IMG/VR virus record: IMGVR_UViG_3300020596_000027
Span: 1-59,759 of that record
Source of the DNA: a virus
DNA length: 59,759 nt
Direction: 5' to 3' (one strand)
Shown here: piece after piece, positions 42,617 to 51,000 of the stretch
Layout: every line of letters starts with the position of its first letter
How positions within the stretch are numbered: position 1 is the stretch's first letter
Position numbers and translations under genes: made by a program
The notes under the pieces: generated by a model
Told to the model about the DNA's origin: nothing
What the model saw: only the letters and a program-made list of their open reading frames with translations
The model's database searches: none

Positions 42617-43232
42617 GTGAATGCCCCGTAAACGCGATCCTGGAGCGAATGATGGGCTCCTCTAAGTTCGATCCGGCGGTCGCACCGTGCGACCGCTGGG
42701 GGATCTTCGAGGCGGAAATAATCCAGAGAAGGTTTTCAAACATTATTTCCGGCACATCGAACTTAGGCTCCGGGGAAAACCGACACCGCCCTCGAACTTG
42801 GCAGAAGTAGCGGCGGTGTAAGGAGTTAGGTAGCTGTCGAACGTGTGACAGATTTTGTCGTGGGTCTGCCATAACAGACCGGGAGTCGGAACTCAGTCGG
42901 ATCGGCCTCGAACTTAATGCTGACCCGAAGTTCATCGGAAAGTCGTACGTGTTGGTGTATACGTCTGAAATCGAACTTAGGGCGGACGTTCAAACCAAGT
43001 TTATCCGGTCAGGAAATGTGCAACGCGAGTATCAGGGACTCTCCGCACGTCGAACTTAGCCGTCGTCTTTCTTACAAAATCTCGCAAATCCCTGACACGA
43101 TACGCCGGGTGCTTAACTGGGCAAATCGAACTCAGCGGTAAGCTCACGCACGCACAGAACTTAGGACTGAAAGATTCTGACAACGCCATCAAGGTACGTC
43201 AACCTTTATCCCCATCGAACTTAGGAGACAGT
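42617..43232. repeat. iteron array, candidate replication origin or control region
   Basis: A 616-bp gene-free stretch, the longest in the window. It carries 9-10 copies of ATCGAACTTAG or close variants: 42662-42672 (reverse), 42756-42766, 42791-42801, 42836-42846 (weak), 42907-42917, 42970-42980, 43049-43059, 43125-43135, 43154-43164, 43214-43224. Spacing is irregular, from about 30 to 90 bases; all but the first point the same way. The last copy merges with AGGAGA, the ribosome binding site of the gene at 43233. An iteron-type origin or an operator array for a repressor both fit. Confidence 0.72.
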
Positions 43233-43508
43233 ATGGCCGACACGAAGAAGCTCAAACCGTACGAACCGACGAAGAAGGACATGGAGTTCTTCCGCATGCT
43301 GATCCGCAACGTAAACGAACGTGGCATCTGGTGCATCCCCCGCACGGGCCAGTCGTACGTGATCTTGCCTGGACGAGGGACGTTCACGCTGGTGAGTCCG
43401 GACTGGGACGCCAGCCCCGAAGTCATGTTTCACCACCATCACAATCACTACATCCTGAAGAAGCTCGGGTGGAAGTGCCTGCCCGAGATCAACTGGGAGG
43501 ATCTATGA
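43233..43508 (+). CDS. small unknown protein with His cluster
   Basis: A 91-residue protein with AGGAGA 5 bases before the ATG, the binding site being the end of the last motif B. It starts Lys-rich, has strand pairs (GQSYVILPGRGTFTLVSPDW) and a FHHHHNHY cluster near residue 67 that could hold a metal. It overlaps the next start by 4 bases. Being the first gene after the array, it is a candidate for autoregulation. Confidence 0.55.
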   Translation: MADTKKLKPYEPTKKDMEFFRMLIRNVNERGIWCIPRTGQSYVILPGRGTFTLVSPDWDASPEVMFHHHHNHYILKKLGWKCLPEINWEDL

Positions 43509-43741
43509 GCAAGCGAGCCAATGAACTCGGTCAAGAAGGTTTCGATGTCGCTGCGTGGGTCAAGGTCCACGTCGAGGCGTGGCGTGAACGCCACGACATA
43601 ATCAAGGACAAGGCCGACGACTACATGATGGACCTGATTGACGTCGCGTTCGGGTTCTTCCTCGGACGCGGCGAGACCCCGGAAGACGCCCTGGATCTGG
43701 CCAGAGAGTGCAAGGATCGTGGACTCACAGGTAAGGAGTAG
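43505..43741 (+). CDS. small helical protein
   Basis: A 78-residue, mostly helical protein (MSKRANELGQEGFDVAAWVK) with ATG overlapping the previous stop. The tail reads ETPEDALDLARECKDRG, typical of small phage proteins. Function unknown. Confidence 0.55.
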   Translation: MSKRANELGQEGFDVAAWVKVHVEAWRERHDIIKDKADDYMMDLIDVAFGFFLGRGETPEDALDLARECKDRGLTGKE

Positions 43742-44288
43742 GCATGACGCAGCCGACGAGAACAAGGGCAAGGAAGTGTTCGACACGACAACGAACGAGA
43801 CCGGGATCTTGCGGGAACGCCGCAAGGTGTCGGGCGGGTTCGGTCACTCCTACTGGGTGGGCGTGGTCGAGTTCCCCGGCAACGTCACTCGGGCGGTGTG
43901 GTTGAAGAAGCTGAACGTGCGGGTCGGCAAAGGGTCGGCGGCAGCATCGACGCCCGCGACGGTGTGTGCCGACTACAGCTCAATCCTCCACGGCCTGCGG
44001 AGCTGCTGCATGGCCACGTCGCACGCAGCCAACCAGCAGACCGCGACGGCGACCACGCGGGAGGAGCAGAGCTTCGCAAGCCTGTTCAAGCGGCTGTTCG
44101 GTCGCAAGCCGACAGCGGCCGAGATCGAGTACATGCTCGGCGGGCTTAGTGCTGGGCGGTGTGACAAGTGCCGGGCCAGCCAGCAGATCGTCTTCCGCCC
44201 CGACGGCACGTACGGCTACGCTTGCAACTGCACGGACGCTCTCAACGCTGTGAATGAGTTCGTTGCGGAGAAAACAAAGAAAGGATAA
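43719..44288 (+). CDS. unknown protein with C-terminal CxxC and CxC
   Basis: A protein of about 189 residues if GTG 43719 is used, or 170 from GTG 43776; neither has a strong ribosome binding site. The clear part begins ETGILRERRKVSGGFGHSYW and ends with RCDKCRASQQIVFRPDGTYG plus C-N-C, a zinc-knuckle-like end. A helix SFASLFKRLFGRKPTAAEIE lies between. No family recognised. Confidence 0.5.
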   Translation: MDSQVRSRHDAADENKGKEVFDTTTNETGILRERRKVSGGFGHSYWVGVVEFPGNVTRAVWLKKLNVRVGKGSAAASTPATVCADYSSILHGLRSCCMATSHAANQQTATATTREEQSFASLFKRLFGRKPTAAEIEYMLGGLSAGRCDKCRASQQIVFRPDGTYGYACNCTDALNAVNEFVAEKTKKG

Positions 44289-44291
44289 CAC

Positions 44292-44816
44292 GTGGATCTT
44301 GACAACCCCCTGTTCCATACTGGAGATCCGAGTTCAAGTTCCGACGCGGCACACGCTCACGTCACATCCGGTGCTCAGGCCAAACACGCCATCATGGTTC
44401 TGAGCATGGTCGCAGCTAGGCCGGGTTGCACCGCCGTCGAACTGTGGACCAAGGCAACGGCTAAGCAGCAGAAAGAGCTGCGTGAATTACAAGAGGTGCG
44501 TCGACGCCTGACCGACCTGCACCACGCTGGGTACGTGCGACAAGGAGTAATCCGATCCTGCACCGTACGTAAAGACCGAAGAATGGTGCCCTGGTTTGTG
44601 ATCACACAGCCGACGATCGCAGGCAAAATCGGAGGCAACAACGGTCCAGGACATAAGCAACAGATCGCACAACTGCTACTGGCGATCGCACATGTAGGTA
44701 AAAGTCTACCCACCGGATGCGGGCAGAAAAAAGCATTGCTGTACATCGTCCAACAATTGCAAGAAGGCAACGTCATCGACGAGATGCACGTCACGGCTTT
44801 GCTGGTTCAGCAATAA
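44292..44816 (+). CDS. winged-helix DNA-binding protein
   Basis: A 174-residue protein, GTG start with AAAGGATAA upstream. Residues about 35-105 form a winged-helix pattern: helix KHAIMVLSMVA, CTAVELWTKA, recognition helix ELQEVRRRLTDLHHAGYVRQ, then wing strands VIRSCTVRKDRRMVPWFVI. The C-terminal part repeats a helix-rich layout (LLLAIAHVGKSLPTGCGQKK). A regulator that binds one of the dispersed motifs is a reasonable guess, given its place close to the iteron block. Confidence 0.6.
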   Translation: MDLDNPLFHTGDPSSSSDAAHAHVTSGAQAKHAIMVLSMVAARPGCTAVELWTKATAKQQKELRELQEVRRRLTDLHHAGYVRQGVIRSCTVRKDRRMVPWFVITQPTIAGKIGGNNGPGHKQQIAQLLLAIAHVGKSLPTGCGQKKALLYIVQQLQEGNVIDEMHVTALLVQQ

Positions 44817-44832
44817 GGCAGAAAGGAACCTG

Positions 44833-45353
44833 ATGGTCCTTGACCAGGAGTTGTTGACGCACGGCATTGCGGCCATGACTCAGCCGCTCGAACGGACGGC
44901 GTTGTTCTCGTTCGCCGACCACTTGAAGGAGAGCGTCCACAGCGACGACCCGTGGGCCGATGCGTTGCTCTTGTACCTGAACGACAAGCCCGACCCACTG
45001 CACGCCCTACTTGACTCGACTATCCACCAGCCGACGACGCAAAGGATCGCGAACAAAATCATGCTCTACCTGCCCGCACACTCGTTCGTGGCTATACGGG
45101 TCGGTCGCCAGTACATCAGTAGCTGGCTGCCGTACTACCTGCACAGTTACAACAGCGGCGGGTGGGGGAGAAGAACCCCGACACGAGTCGCACGGCGAAC
45201 ACAGCGTGGCAAGATGGTGACGTACGTCCGGTGGAGGCCGACTGCCGCGTCCGTCGAAGAGGTTGCCCGCGAGTTGTTTGAGTTCGGGGCATCAGCAACC
45301 TGGTGCACGCCATCGTCGGCGTGCACTACTTTAGCGACCCCCTCAACCGATAA
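44833..45353 (+). pseudogene. frame-disrupted unknown gene
   Basis: Coding signal starts at the ATG 44833 (helical protein, PLERTALFSFADHLKESVHS) but switches frame near 45165, near 45212 and near 45288, judged by where G/C falls in third positions. The last part, GISNLVHAIVGVHYFSDPLN, ends at TAA 45351-45353 just before the ribosome binding site of the next gene. The two shifts into that frame lie at short G runs (45164-45168 and 45286-45289), the kind of place where a lost G in reads gives this pattern. Either a decaying gene or sequence errors; a repaired frame would give about 173 residues. Confidence 0.5.
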
Positions 45354-45367
45354 CGGAGGAACATACT

Positions 45368-45844
45368 GTGGACCAGCGAATGATAGCGAACGCCTGGCGG
45401 GAGATCGAAAACGAGGCGGGCACTCTGCGGAGGGCCGCACACAACCGCAACCAAAAGGAACTGCACAAGTCCATCCGGTCGTTGCAGATGTTCAACAGCA
45501 TCCTGCAAAACTTCGGTATGACGTGGAACCTCAAACGGCTCCTCATGGTCGTCATCCGCGACAACGAAGCTCGCTTCGACCCCGCCATGGACCAAGAGGA
45601 GTGCTGGTCGCGGTCGTCGAAGACGACGCTGGGCACGGTCATGGACGCGAGCGACTCCGACACCGAGTTGTTTCCGGGCTTCCAAGCGAACATCAAGGAG
45701 ATCGCCGAAGAGTTGGACGAGCTCATTAAGAAGAACGGCATCGGGGCGGACGTCGTGTACTTTCTGACGCTGGACGATTGGGCGTCGTTCCATCCTCCCT
45801 TCGCGGCAGCAATGGAGAGGCTGCTGGACCAGCCGAGACCTTAA
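45368..45844 (+). CDS. unknown protein, tandem paralogue 1
   Basis: A 158-residue protein, GTG start with CGGAGGA upstream. Motifs FGMTWNLKRLLMVVIRDNEA and ADVVYFLTLDDWASF reappear in the next gene as LSWDLKRVLMVVLVRTGG and AEAAYFVSVVDWFRW at matching positions, so the two arose by duplication. Its TAA is part of a motif A element. Function unknown. Confidence 0.6.
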   Translation: MDQRMIANAWREIENEAGTLRRAAHNRNQKELHKSIRSLQMFNSILQNFGMTWNLKRLLMVVIRDNEARFDPAMDQEECWSRSSKTTLGTVMDASDSDTELFPGFQANIKEIAEELDELIKKNGIGADVVYFLTLDDWASFHPPFAAAMERLLDQPRP

Positions 45845-45857
45845 AGCCAGTTTCTAC
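45841..45857. repeat. motif A copy 6
   Basis: TTAAAGCCAGTTTCTAC, one base shorter in the left arm, containing the TAA stop at 45842-45844. Confidence 0.65.
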
Positions 45858-45875
45858 ATCACAAGGGGTACAGAC

Positions 45876-46475
45876 GTGGATTCGCGAGAGCACGCATTGG
45901 CATGGAGAGTGGTCAAAGAACAGATCTGGGATGACGTTGAAGAGGCTGCGGTGAAGATCAAGAAAGCCGCCGAGCACCGCTACCCGATCCCGCTCGGGGT
46001 GGAACTCCACAAGATCTACAAACGCTACTTGATGCTGTACGCCGAGAAACTGTCGTGGGACCTGAAACGGGTGCTCATGGTCGTACTCGTCCGCACCGGG
46101 GGCATCTTCGACAAGGAGTCGGGCAACGTCTACAACCAGCAAGGTGTCGAGCTTCTGAACATCACCCTTGCCATGGTCGCAGACGCTCTCGAACCCGACT
46201 GCAACGAGTTCCAAGGCATCGACATCGTCCCCATTAAGACGGAGCTGGAGGGCATCGTAGCGGAAGTTGGATATCACGCGGAGGCCGCGTACTTCGTCTC
46301 GGTCGTCGACTGGTTCCGGTGGGGCAAGGAGATCAACGACGGCAAGGACAAACAGTTCCACCACTCGGTCATCGACGTCTACAACAAGATCCCGCCGCAC
46401 GTCGTCGAAATGTCGCTAAACGAGACGCGGGCCGAGATGCGGCAGAGGACCAAGAAGAGAAGAAGAAAGCACTGA
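45876..46475 (+). CDS. unknown protein, tandem paralogue 2
   Basis: A 199-residue protein, GTG start. It is the longer relative of the gene at 45368, with extra C-terminal residues ending in a strongly basic tail (RAEMRQRTKKRRRKH) that could contact nucleic acid. Acidic and hydrophobic helices alternate. No known fold is recognised. Confidence 0.6.
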   Translation: MDSREHALAWRVVKEQIWDDVEEAAVKIKKAAEHRYPIPLGVELHKIYKRYLMLYAEKLSWDLKRVLMVVLVRTGGIFDKESGNVYNQQGVELLNITLAMVADALEPDCNEFQGIDIVPIKTELEGIVAEVGYHAEAAYFVSVVDWFRWGKEINDGKDKQFHHSVIDVYNKIPPHVVEMSLNETRAEMRQRTKKRRRKH

Positions 46476-46489
46476 ACTCGGGAGACAAC

Positions 46490-46699
46490 ATGAAGCTGTA
46501 CAAGATCATCGCTAACAACACAACCGAGGCCAACCGTATGGCCGTTGGTCTCGTCGAGGCAAGTCAGTGGTTTGAGGTGACACCCCTGCCGTACGACGAG
46601 TACGAGTTCGTTGTGAAGGCCGAGAACTGGCGGCTGGCGGTCGAACTCAAGACCGCCACGCCCGCCGAGAAAGAGGATTCCGATGGCAACGATGGATGA
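46490..46699 (+). CDS. small unknown protein
   Basis: A 69-residue protein with CGGGAGA before the ATG. A beta-alpha-beta-like layout (LYKIIANNTTEANRMAVGLV, then YDEYEFVVKAENWRLAVELK) recalls small phage proteins of the same make-up as the gene at 32570. The last 17 bases overlap the next gene. Function unknown. Confidence 0.5.
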   Translation: MKLYKIIANNTTEANRMAVGLVEASQWFEVTPLPYDEYEFVVKAENWRLAVELKTATPAEKEDSDGNDG

Positions 46700-46985
46700 C
46701 TTCAAGGACCTGACCTGCCAGCTGGGGGTCGACGACGACTGCCCGGTGTGTGCGTACTCCTGGCCCGCCTGCCAGGGGATGTGCGTGGCCCACGAGTCGA
46801 TGAACGGTCGGCCCGGCCCGTTCCACACAGACTTCAACGACGACTGCGAGCAGTGCAAGGACGCCCAGCACGGTTCCGTCGTACTGACCAAGGACGGCCT
46901 GAGCCCTACGTGGACGTTCACGTGCGGGTGCGTCGGCATCCCGCTCTACAAGCCGTCGGACACGGTGTCAGCCAGATGTGTCTAA
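46683..46985 (+). CDS. Cys-rich small protein
   Basis: A 100-residue protein with ten Cys, several in C-x-x-C or C-x-C pairs (DDCPVCAYSWPACQGMC, CEQC, TCGC). It should bind one or two zinc ions or form a disulphide knot. Its TAA lies in a degenerate motif A. It ends the small-gene operon before a 189-bp regulatory gap. Confidence 0.55.
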   Translation: MATMDDFKDLTCQLGVDDDCPVCAYSWPACQGMCVAHESMNGRPGPFHTDFNDDCEQCKDAQHGSVVLTKDGLSPTWTFTCGCVGIPLYKPSDTVSARCV

Positions 46986-46998
46986 TTCCAGTATTTAC
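46982..46998. repeat. motif A copy 7 (degenerate)
   Basis: CTAATTCCAGTATTTAC, with the TAA stop at 46983-46985 and a mutated right arm (TATTTA for TTTCTA). Confidence 0.5.
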
Positions 46999-47062
46999 GA
47001 CGGTTTACAGTCCTGCCGCAAAAGCATCATTTTGTCACTACTGACCTTGCTGATTAGTGCAC

Positions 47063-47147
47063 AGACTGGCTAGTCTCTCTGTGCGTACATCGCTGCGAGT
47101 GCGGCATATGACAGCGTCGCGAGTGCGGTGTTATACGCCGCACTCGC
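47063..47147. promoter_or_regulatory. direct and inverted repeats upstream of the ParB/DGQHR-like gene
   Basis: GCGAGTGCGG occurs at 47095-47104 and 47119-47128 and inverted at 47138-47147; the second and third copies form a perfect 10-bp hairpin with a 9-base loop. AGACT-GGCT-AGTCT (47063-47076) is a second small palindrome. All lie in the 189-bp gap 46986-47174, so they probably control the next gene. No clear -10/-35 pair is seen. Confidence 0.6.
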
Positions 47148-47174
47148 ACCGCTCACAAACACCGGAGGTGCAAC

Positions 47175-48080
47175 ATGGCTTGGTGGGCTCTCAACAACGG
47201 CAAACCAGAAATTGTGCTCATCACACAAGAGGTCGCAACTGAGTGGTCTCAAATGTTGGCGGCAGGAGTCGACCGCGATAAGGATGCCGTTCGGCTCGAA
47301 ACTCACGAGGATAACGTCGCCACCGGAATGTTACGAGCTGTCGAGTGGGCACGTGTTCTCTGTCGCGAGACAGGGTTAATCTACCGGCTCAACGGCAAAC
47401 ACACGTCAACTGCACTGTCGAAGTGCAGTACCAAAGGTCGCAAGCGGGTCTACGCCACCGTCCAAGACTACGAATGCGATACGATGCAGGACGTCGCAGC
47501 CCTCTACGGGACGTTCGACTCAACCGTATCCGTCCGTAAGTTCAACGACATCAACCGCATGTACGCCAGCATCATCCCGGAACTGTGCAGCCTCGACGGC
47601 AAGACGGTCGATCTGCTGGTGTCCGGGTTGTACACGTACGTTTCGACGTACAAATGCGAACCGGAGGGCCTGGAGAACCTTACACTGTGTACTCGTGATG
47701 CCCCAAGACGGGCTCAACTTCTGCAACACTTTGTCCCGTTCTGCTTGTGGTGCGTGGACATCCTGAACAGCACCAAGGCTCGCTTCCTGCGGCGTGCTCC
47801 GGTGGTCGCCGCGATGTTCGGCAGTTACAAGGTAGACGCCAATAGAGCTACGAAGTTCTGGACTGAAGTTCGCGAGGAGAGCGGTGCTCCGGCAACCGTC
47901 ACCACCCGCCAACTGGCGAAGTGGCTGGGTGTCACCGTCATCAAGAGCAAGAACGGCGGGAAGAGCAAGAAGCCTCGTGAGTTCTTGTTCTGTTGCATTT
48001 CCGCTTGGAATGCCTGGCAGAAGGACCGTAACGTGTCCATTCGATACTACCCCGATAACCCGATGCCAAAACCAATCTAG
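47175..48080 (+). CDS. ParB/DGQHR-like domain protein
   Basis: A 301-residue protein with CCGGAGG before the ATG. Residues 68-110 read GLIYRLNGKHTSTAL, then VYATVQDYECDTMQDVAALY and TFDSTVSVRKFNDI. This order (a DGQHR-like NGKH loop, a helix, a strand with Asp, then FD and an Arg-helix) matches phage proteins related to ParB/Srx-fold DGQHR domains. The C-terminal half has helices and Cys pairs of no clear type. Stop TAG overlaps the terminase stop by four bases (CTAG). A DNA-bound or regulatory role is inferred. Confidence 0.55.
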   Translation: MAWWALNNGKPEIVLITQEVATEWSQMLAAGVDRDKDAVRLETHEDNVATGMLRAVEWARVLCRETGLIYRLNGKHTSTALSKCSTKGRKRVYATVQDYECDTMQDVAALYGTFDSTVSVRKFNDINRMYASIIPELCSLDGKTVDLLVSGLYTYVSTYKCEPEGLENLTLCTRDAPRRAQLLQHFVPFCLWCVDILNSTKARFLRRAPVVAAMFGSYKVDANRATKFWTEVREESGAPATVTTRQLAKWLGVTVIKSKNGGKSKKPREFLFCCISAWNAWQKDRNVSIRYYPDNPMPKPI

Positions 48081-51000
48081 CTCCCCGCGTCGTCCCAGTC
48101 CGGCTGGTGCTGCGGGTGGACATGGGACAGGACGTCGAGCGGCAGGATCAGGTGGTTCGCCGCCGCCACGTCGGGCCACTGACCGCTCAACTGGAACAAC
48201 GCACAACACCCGATGTTGACCCCCTGGGCGAAGTCGTCCGAGGCGGTCGGGTTGCGGGTAATGCAGTACACGTCGCCGCCGGATGGCCTCTCCGTCTTCT
48301 CCTCAATGAGTGCCAGGAAGTCACGGATCAGCCCGGCGTCGTCGGAGCTGCGGTAGTCGTCCTTGAAGAACCGCAGCTGGCCGGACTTGATCAACTCACA
48401 CGTGAGCTGGAGCGATCGGCTCTTGTCGACCGTCCACCAGTCACGCGGCAGGTCGTCGGTCGGCGGCTTGTGTACCATGATGTTTTTCTTGGCCGAGGCG
48501 TGGTACGCGATCGGGATGATATTGCCCATCGGGAAGCCCGCCTGACGCACCAAGGTCTCACGGATCGCCCCCGCCCCATTGAAGTCGTGCACGAAGTGAC
48601 TGCACTTGAACCGCTGGATGGCGGCGATGCACAGCTCGGCCTCGTGGACGTGGGCGTGCGTCCGCAGCGACCGGAGGCCCCAGATCACGTCGATCTTCCC
48701 GTCGGGCCGCATGCCCATGACCACCAGGACGGTGTAGCTCGTCCGCTCCCGCTGCTCGCTGCCGGGCTTGGCAGCCGAGTTCCGCAGCTTGCCGCCACCC
48801 CCACCCCAGTCGACCGCCAGGATCTTGTACAGGTACTGGTCCAGGTGCTTCTCGGCCTGCTCGATCTTGTTCTCCCACGGCAGGCAGGCTGCCGCCTGAA
48901 GCTCCGTGACCGTCACCAGCTTCGACCCCACGTCGTAGCTCTCGCCGCACACCTCGTTGAAGAAGACGTTCATGGGCGTGTTGCCCCGCCCCTGCATCTT
49001 GCCGACCAGCATGTCCCACTTCTTGGGGGTGGCGTAGTGCATCGGCATGATGATCTGCGGGATGTGGTAACCGGCGAATGACCACCGCACGTTGGGCTGG
49101 GCGTGAATCCACCGGCCGTTGCGGCGAGGGTCGATCGGCTTGCGACACTTGGCACAGACGATACCGGGGCACTGCTCGGAGATGCCCGAGTGCCATGGCC
49201 CGATCATCTTCACGAGGTCGTGGGACAGGGCGGGGACGTTCCAGTAGTTGCACCCACCGTGGTGGCACTTGATGGCGAACTCGGCCTGGCTGCTGTCGGT
49301 CCACAGCTTCTCGATCGTGTTCTCAAGCGACTTGGGCGTGCCCGCGTACTGCTTGAGGCCGAACGGGGAGCCCGACAAGGTCTCGTGGATGATCGACAAG
49401 AAGTCGTAGTTCATCTCCTGGCAGTTGTGTACCGCGACGCCGCCGGCCAGGAACGTGTTGTGGTTTTTGGTTTCGAGATCGAAAACGCGGTGCTTACCCG
49501 TCCACGTCACCCGGACGAGATCGACTTCTTGGAGGCACGCCACGCCCTCTTGTACGCCAGTCTCTTCTCCCGGTTCTTCGCGTACAGGCGTGCTGCCTTC
49601 TCCCGCTCGTACTTGCGACGGGTATCCAAGTCCGTCGCATAGCCCTCCCGCTGCTTGGCGTTCTTCTCGCCCCGCTTGCCGGGTTTCGCCATCAGCGTTT
49701 CGTTGAGTTCTTTGTGCCGCTCGGCCTTGCACGTTGACGAGCGGCAGCACGGTTTCTGCTCGCCCGTGCCGTACACCCGTTGCCCGTTCGTAGCCGGAAC
49801 GAACGCCTTCGAGCACCAGTGACAGGTCAGGGCCTCGGCCTTCGCAGGCAGGTCCAGTTTGTAAGTCATCTCCGGGAACACGTACGGTCGGATCAGTGCC
49901 GCCAGCGTACGCGTCGAGTCGACCGACAGTCGCACGATCCAGTAGCTCGCAGTCGGGTTGTGCCGCGACGTGATTCTCGCGGCTTTCGCGTCCACCCCGC
50001 GAACCGTCAACCAGTTCGCCAGGAGTTTCACTTCCGCCGACGTGAAACCCTGCGTGTTGAACACGGCCGTCCGCAGTTGGAGCGAGCCGTCGTCCATGTA
50101 CCACCACGCGACCGCTTCCCACGTCATCCTGTCGAGCCACTCCGACGTCACACGCTTCTTGCCGTCCCGGAGACACAAGGAAGCGATATCCTGCAAAGCC
50201 TCCGATTGTCGAGTCTGCCACAGACTCGACCACTCGCCGTAGCCGTAGTTCTTCACTTTCCTGGGAGGCGTGCGTACGAACTCGGATAACACCTGGAACT
50301 TTCGGCAGTTGTAGGCGTGCTGCTTCCAGCCGTGACGACTCGTGAACGCCGAATGCTTGCCGGTGTTCCGCAGATACCCGTCGCCCAACATCGAACCCAG
50401 CATCATCTGCTCTTGTGCTGAGGTCAGTGATGACAGCTTCGACCCGTTTCCATCCGGCGGTGGTGGCGAGCCAAGAATCGCTAGTAGCTTCGACCGCCGA
50501 CCCGCCGGAGAACTCGAACCTGTAGCAGTCGCGGACCCCGTGGTCGGAGCACTTGACGACTTCATCTTTTCGGACATGACCAGCCTCGTCGAACCCCAGG
50601 ACCGCGTCGCCGGGCGAGAACGTCTCGATCGGGCGTGAGCCGGTGTGGGTACTGATCATTGTACCGAGTCTTACGCTCTCGTCAATGACAACTTTGTCGG
50701 CGGGGATACCTCGGGTACGCTCGGCGTCGAGGTACGCGAAGCTGAAGTACATGGTCGAACCGTTGCGGAACGACCGCTGGAGGACGGAGTTGATCGTCTT
50801 GGAGTTCATGAACAGTCGCTTCACGGGCGACGTCTCGATGAACTGCCGGACGTAGTTGTGGCTGAACCGCCGGATCATCTCGTACAGCGGTGTGACGTAC
50901 AGCGTCGAGAAGTACGGGATGGCGTTGCTAAAGATGATGCCCTGGGACGAGAGACTCGTCGACTTCGACACCTGCCGGCCCGTCTTGAGGAGGGTCATGT

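Noticed and set aside
42917-43141. 74-residue open frame in the iteron block
   Set aside because: It runs through four motif B copies, has no ribosome binding site and poor codon pattern.
42617-43232. Iterons as a CRISPR array
   Set aside because: The repeat is only 11 bp, spacing varies from about 30 to 90 bp and one copy is inverted.
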